NCBI GenBank assembly: GCA_946059305.1
Contig: CAMGMU010000016.1
Coordinates: 1-34,336, forward strand
Source: an uncultured Bacteroidales bacterium
GTDB taxonomy: Bacteria; Bacteroidota; Bacteroidia; Bacteroidales; Paludibacteraceae
DNA: 34,336 nucleotides
Direction: 5' to 3'
The notes under the pieces were generated by a model that saw only the letters and a list, made by a program, of their open reading frames with translations, had not been told where the DNA came from and made no database searches. Positions 31,279 through 34,336 of the stretch are shown here, in pieces (within the stretch, counting starts at the first letter, position 1; the number at the start of each line of letters is the position of its first letter). Both the position numbers and the translations under genes were made by a program.

Positions 31279-31283
31279 CACAG

Positions 31284-31500
31284 CTTTAGCTAAACGTGTG
31301 TAGAGTTAGAGCTTTGACATATTAGTAAAGAAGTTGCAGTTTCGCAGTTCGGTCATGAAGGAATGGGAACCAAATATGATGCTGAATACGTACTCGACAA
31401 CTGCTCATGCCTCTTGGTGTGGGCGTTTCGTTGTATTCAGCTTGGGGCCGGTTCCCAAAACTTTGCCCTCTTCATGGCAACGAACCCCACACCTTTTTTA
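31284..31500 (+). ncRNA. Highly structured, pseudoknotted RNA candidate with terminator
   Basis: About 217 nt between a good promoter and a T-run. Three nested helices are seen directly: 31352-31360 with 31470-31478 (9 pairs, core CATGAAG/CTTCATG), 31364-31371 with 31450-31457 (TGGGAACC/GGTTCCCA) and 31381-31389 with 31433-31441 (GCTGAATAC/GTATTCAGC). The apical loop segment GGTGTGGGCG..CGTTG (31416-31432) pairs with CAACGAACCCCACACC (31479-31493) outside the nest, giving a pseudoknot of about 15 pairs with one or two bulges, directly followed by TTTTTT. It is either a free RNA or an attenuating leader of the secreted-protein gene 54 bp on. The ORF listed across it is not supported. I do not recognise a known RNA class. 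Confidence 0.7.
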
Positions 31501-31553
31501 TATAACATCTAATTGGAACCCAAAAAGAATTTTATTAAATAAAATATTGAACC

Positions 31554-32123
31554 ATGAAGAAGTTTTTGCTTTTGATTATTACCGTTATCGCATTCAACTT
31601 TGCTACCGCACAGGAGCATATGAGATTTAAAGGAATAGAAATGAATGGTTCTTTGAATTCTTTTGTATCTCAGTTACAATCTAAAGGATTGAAGGAGTCA
31701 TATGCAGAAGGAAATATTGCTAAGCTATCCGGTGACTTTGCTTCTTACCATGATTGTACTATTGTCGTTATAGCTAATAACAATGATAATGTGGTTAAAG
31801 TTGATGTTAAATTTCCGTATCAAACTACTTGGTCATTGCTTTATAATAACTATTCGAATATTAAGGATATGCTGATTATGAAATATGGTAAGTGCTCAAA
31901 TTCCGTTGAAAAATGGGATGGTACTTATCAACCGTCAGACGATAGGGAACGTATGTATAGAGTGCAAATGGATCGTTGTAAATACGTTTCTAAATGGGAG
32001 ACTGAGAATGGAGATATTGAATTGACAATTTCTCATAATAACAATCTATGCTATATTACGCTGTCATATTTCGATAAACAGAATCAAGCTCAAACAATTC
32101 AAAACGCTATTGATGATCTTTAG
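31554..32123 (+). CDS. Secreted protein of unknown function
   Basis: The 189-residue protein begins with a clear signal peptide, MKKFLLLIITVIAFNFATAQ, with a probable cleavage after ATA or ATAQ, so the product is exported to the periplasm. The mature part has MRFKGIEMNGSLNSFVSQLQSKGL, a motif common in small Bacteroidales exported proteins, then strands such as CTIVVIANNNDNVVKVDVKFP and IELTISHNNNLCYITLSYFDK. It has four cysteines in the mature region. No enzymatic motif is seen. It starts 54 bp after the terminator of the structured RNA, which may control it. The A/T-rich composition differs from the phage genes, so it is probably host or island DNA. Confidence 0.7.
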   Translation: MKKFLLLIITVIAFNFATAQEHMRFKGIEMNGSLNSFVSQLQSKGLKESYAEGNIAKLSGDFASYHDCTIVVIANNNDNVVKVDVKFPYQTTWSLLYNNYSNIKDMLIMKYGKCSNSVEKWDGTYQPSDDRERMYRVQMDRCKYVSKWETENGDIELTISHNNNLCYITLSYFDKQNQAQTIQNAIDDL

Positions 32124-32221
32124 TGTACAGCCAATGTTGCGCCTATGCGCGCATCGCAACAGGTGGTTACCAAACTCTCGGCATGACTTTATGGCTTATA
32201 GTGGCAATAAACAATTAGTAT

Positions 32222-33136
32222 ATGTCTAGTTCCCAACAAATAAAGGAATATTTCTGGATGCTGCAAGTTCTCCAGTCCGGACCAATTACCAAACGCGAAA
32301 TTGATTCTCGTTGGTCTCGTTCTGCACTCAATGAAAATGGTGTCTCAACAATTGTTGATAGCCGCTTTCATCGTCATCTTAGAGCAATAGAGAAGATTTT
32401 TGGCGTTACTGTCGAGTGTAATAAAAAATCAAATGTTTATGAGTATTACATCAAAGAGTCGGAGTCTGAAATCGGACAGCAACATCAATGGTATCTTTCC
32501 GGTCTCGCTATTGGCAATACGCTGAAAGAATGTGAGAACTTGCGAGGGCGAATCCTCTTTGAGAATATTCCTGGTGGTACACAGTTTCTTCCAACTATGG
32601 TAGATGGTATGCAAAACAACTTGGTACTTTCAATGTGTTATGGTAGTTTTGTTAGGGAAGCTCGCGAATTTTTCTTCCATCCATATGCTATCAAGGTGTT
32701 CAAGCAACGTTGGTATGCGGTAGGATACAGCTCAGCTCATCCGGAAGACGAGGTACGTGTTTATGCATTCGACCGAATATTGAGCCTCAAACTCACCAAG
32801 GAACATTTTTCGATGCCGGCTGATTTCGATGCCGAGGAATATTTCTCAAAGTGCTATGGTGTTACAGTTGGCAATATCGGCCCTGTAGAACGCATTCATA
32901 TTCGAGTAGCTAAAACAGGAGTACCATATCTTCGAACACTACCTTTGCATAAGTCGCAGGAGGAAATTGAAACTACGGATGAATATTCCGTTTTTGAGTA
33001 TTTCTTAGCACCCAATAAAGAATTTAAACTGGAACTACTTTCTCGCAGTGAAGAAGTAGAGGTACTTACTCCTCAGTTTTTACGCGACGAATTCGCTAAA
33101 ATTGCTGCTGCACAAAATGATAGATATAATGTATAA
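32222..33136 (+). CDS. WYL-domain transcriptional regulator
   Basis: The 304-residue protein has an N-terminal winged-helix-like region (LQVLQSGPITKREIDSRW, FHRHLRAIEKIFGVTVEC) and a central WYL domain: REFFFHPYAIKVFKQRWYAVGYS (the W-Y-[LAV] strand), then VRVYAFDRILSLKLT with the conserved D-R. The C-terminal WCX-like part has VERIHIRV and FEYFLAPNKEFKLELLS. WYL regulators bind DNA and often sense nucleic acid or nucleotide signals. They are frequently found next to restriction-modification and other defence loci, as here (hsdM begins 195 bp downstream on the same strand). Confidence 0.85.
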   Translation: MSSSQQIKEYFWMLQVLQSGPITKREIDSRWSRSALNENGVSTIVDSRFHRHLRAIEKIFGVTVECNKKSNVYEYYIKESESEIGQQHQWYLSGLAIGNTLKECENLRGRILFENIPGGTQFLPTMVDGMQNNLVLSMCYGSFVREAREFFFHPYAIKVFKQRWYAVGYSSAHPEDEVRVYAFDRILSLKLTKEHFSMPADFDAEEYFSKCYGVTVGNIGPVERIHIRVAKTGVPYLRTLPLHKSQEEIETTDEYSVFEYFLAPNKEFKLELLSRSEEVEVLTPQFLRDEFAKIAAAQNDRYNV

Positions 33137-33330
33137 ACACAGCACAAATACTCAAGTCTTAGTTGATGAATAAATCGTCAGCATTGCATTTTGTTGATAA
33201 AGTCTATCGTGGAATCTACCATTAGTGGTTTGTGTATCTGATTTTTCGGTTTATTTTTACTTACAAGAGGTTATTACTTTTCTTCAGATAAAATTTTTAA
33301 ACTATTACTTAATAGAAAACAATTCAACTT

Positions 33331-34336
33331 ATGGCAAAGAAAATAAGTAAAAAAGATGAGACTCTGAATCTTGAGAATATATTGTTCAGGTGTCGGAATA
33401 TTTTAAGGCAGGCGAAGAACTCGGGGTCGTTCTTTGAGAAACGCGACATGATGCTTACTCTCGTGTTCCTTCGCTTTATTGGCGAGAAATACGAGGATGG
33501 AGTGGCTGCGCTTCGTAAAAAGCTCATCGAGGAAGGCTTAGACCCTGATAACGAACAAATTATCAAGGCGTTCTTTGATGATGCTACTTTTGCAGATGGC
33601 ACTTTCGATTTGCCAATAGAGGCTCGTTGGTCGACCATTATCAATACGGCTGCATCCCAGTTGAATGTGGCCCTTGATATAGCTTTACGTAGAATAGGCG
33701 AATCTAATCCTACGCTAAAAGGCTGTTTCGTGGAGGGTACATTTACCCAACGCAATCTTGGCGGTAACGACATGAAGAAGATTGTGGATGAGGTCAACAA
33801 AATCAGCCATAAGAAGTTTGGCGAGGAGAAAGACCTGATAGGCCGCGTATATGAATATTTCCTAAAGGAGTTTGCCGTAAATGCCACGAAGGAGGAGGGT
33901 GAGTTCTATACGCCACATGATGTTGTGCAGCTCATCGCTACTGTTATCGAACCTTTCGATGGCACATTGTATGACCCATGTTGTGGCTCCGGCGGCATGT
34001 TCATTCAAAGCTCCGACCTAGTGAAAGCCAAACAGGGCGACATCAGTCGTATCAATGTGTATGGACAGGAGAAGGAGGCCGCCACCTATCGTTTGGCGAA
34101 GATGAACCTCGCTCTGCGTGGCATCAGCCACCATCTGGGGTCGGAAAGTGAATCCACTTTCACCAAGGACCTGCATAAGGGGCTGTATTTCGACTATATT
34201 ATGGCCAATCCACCTTTTAATTATAAAACCTGGTATAATGACGATTTGAAGAACGACCCTCGTTGGACAGACTATGCTACTCCTCCTGAGAGCAATGCCA
34301 ATTATGCCTGGATTCTTCACATGCTCTCCCACCTGA
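33331..34336 (+). CDS. hsdM: Type I restriction-modification DNA methyltransferase subunit (HsdM), 3' end outside
   Basis: The frame from ATG 33331 stays open to the window edge (335 codons seen of a usual about 500) and so is missing from the ORF track; the minus-strand ORFs listed there are its shadows. The N-terminal HsdM_N helical region (LENILFRCRNILRQAKNSGSFFEKRDMMLTLVFLRFIGEKYED) is followed by a FYTPHDVVQLI motif, motif I DPCCGSGGMF for SAM binding and motif IV NPPF, the N6-adenine methyltransferase signature. HsdM methylates the recognition site with HsdS and forms the restriction complex with HsdR, which would be expected downstream. ArdA in the phage element upstream is known to counter this enzyme class. 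Confidence 0.9.
   Translation, partial: MAKKISKKDETLNLENILFRCRNILRQAKNSGSFFEKRDMMLTLVFLRFIGEKYEDGVAALRKKLIEEGLDPDNEQIIKAFFDDATFADGTFDLPIEARWSTIINTAASQLNVALDIALRRIGESNPTLKGCFVEGTFTQRNLGGNDMKKIVDEVNKISHKKFGEEKDLIGRVYEYFLKEFAVNATKEEGEFYTPHDVVQLIATVIEPFDGTLYDPCCGSGGMFIQSSDLVKAKQGDISRINVYGQEKEAATYRLAKMNLALRGISHHLGSESESTFTKDLHKGLYFDYIMANPPFNYKTWYNDDLKNDPRWTDYATPPESNANYAWILHMLSHL

Noticed and set aside
31284-31500. Retron msr-msd as an explanation of the structured RNA
   Set aside because: No reverse transcriptase gene is present nearby, and the pseudoknot with terminator does not match a retron layout.
31334-31630. 98-aa + strand ORF across the structured RNA
   Set aside because: It runs through all helices of the RNA candidate and into the signal peptide of the next gene in another frame; composition is not coding-like.
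33324-33887. 187-aa minus-strand ORF near the right end, and 34018-34332
   Set aside because: Both are shadows of hsdM, which reads cleanly on the + strand with HsdM_N, FYTP, DPCCGSGG and NPPF motifs.
1-34336. CRISPR array or complete tRNA/rRNA gene
   Set aside because: No regularly spaced direct repeats with unique spacers were seen, and no complete cloverleaf or rRNA sequence was recognised; only the tRNA-3'-end-like stretch at 2652-2671 was found.

Overview
The window looks like chromosomal accessory DNA from a Bacteroidales bacterium (Bacteroides/Prevotella type). The reasons are repeated TAnnTTTG -7 promoter boxes, very weak Shine-Dalgarno signals with A/T-rich leaders, an IS982-type transposase remnant, and a prophage head module of the kind seen in gut Bacteroidales. 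Almost every gene is on the + strand. Most family names below come from recognising motifs in the translations; no database search was run.

Region 1 (1-2.7 kb) is a scrambled junction. It holds the 3' end of a GH25 lysozyme gene, a 5'-truncated IS982 transposase, an intact MreB-like gene, an ADP-ribosylglycohydrolase gene cut off after about 44 codons and fused to a small membrane-protein reading frame, and a stretch resembling a tRNA 3' end on the minus strand. Region 2 (2.77-10.82 kb) is one tight operon of eight genes behind a Bacteroides-type promoter: three different radical SAM proteins, a SAM methyltransferase, a GT4 glycosyltransferase fused to a NodB-type deacetylase, a MurG/GT28-like glycosyltransferase, a metallophosphoesterase and a WbpP-like UDP-HexNAc 4-epimerase. 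It reads as a pathway for an unusual glycan or glycosylated small product. No precursor peptide was seen.

Region 3 (10.84-15.15 kb) has an exonuclease VII large-subunit-like protein with a long coiled coil and a C-terminal membrane anchor, an NTF2-like protein, a stand-alone DnaB-type RecA domain lacking the Walker A lysine, and a 475-aa protein I do not recognise. Their roles are unknown. A DNA-surveillance or defence function is possible but is inference.

Region 4 (15.2-31.5 kb) is a phage-derived element. A 520-bp block without a convincing gene is followed by two similar accessory cassettes (15.72-16.82 and 23.68-24.53 kb). Each has a dispersed repeat, an anti-restriction-type gene (ArdA; ArdC-like), a GC hairpin and one of two paralogous small genes. 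Between and after them lie two head operons. Operon 1 has two hypotheticals, a ClpP-like protease with a nested scaffold, the major capsid protein, a probable structural protein, a phosphoribosyltransferase-fold protein and a PLD-like protein. Operon 2 has the portal, connector-type proteins, small-terminase candidates and the large terminase, which is last. The protease and portal units start from near-identical 34-nt promoters. A second promoter type occurs before the first phage genes and before a highly structured, pseudoknotted RNA candidate downstream of the terminase, tying that RNA to the element. No tail, integrase or replication genes are visible, so this may be a head-only satellite or a degraded prophage.

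Region 5 (31.5-34.3 kb) has a small secreted protein, a WYL-domain regulator and the N-terminal two thirds of a type I restriction-modification methyltransferase (HsdM), open at the window edge and absent from the ORF track. This looks like the beginning of a host defence locus.
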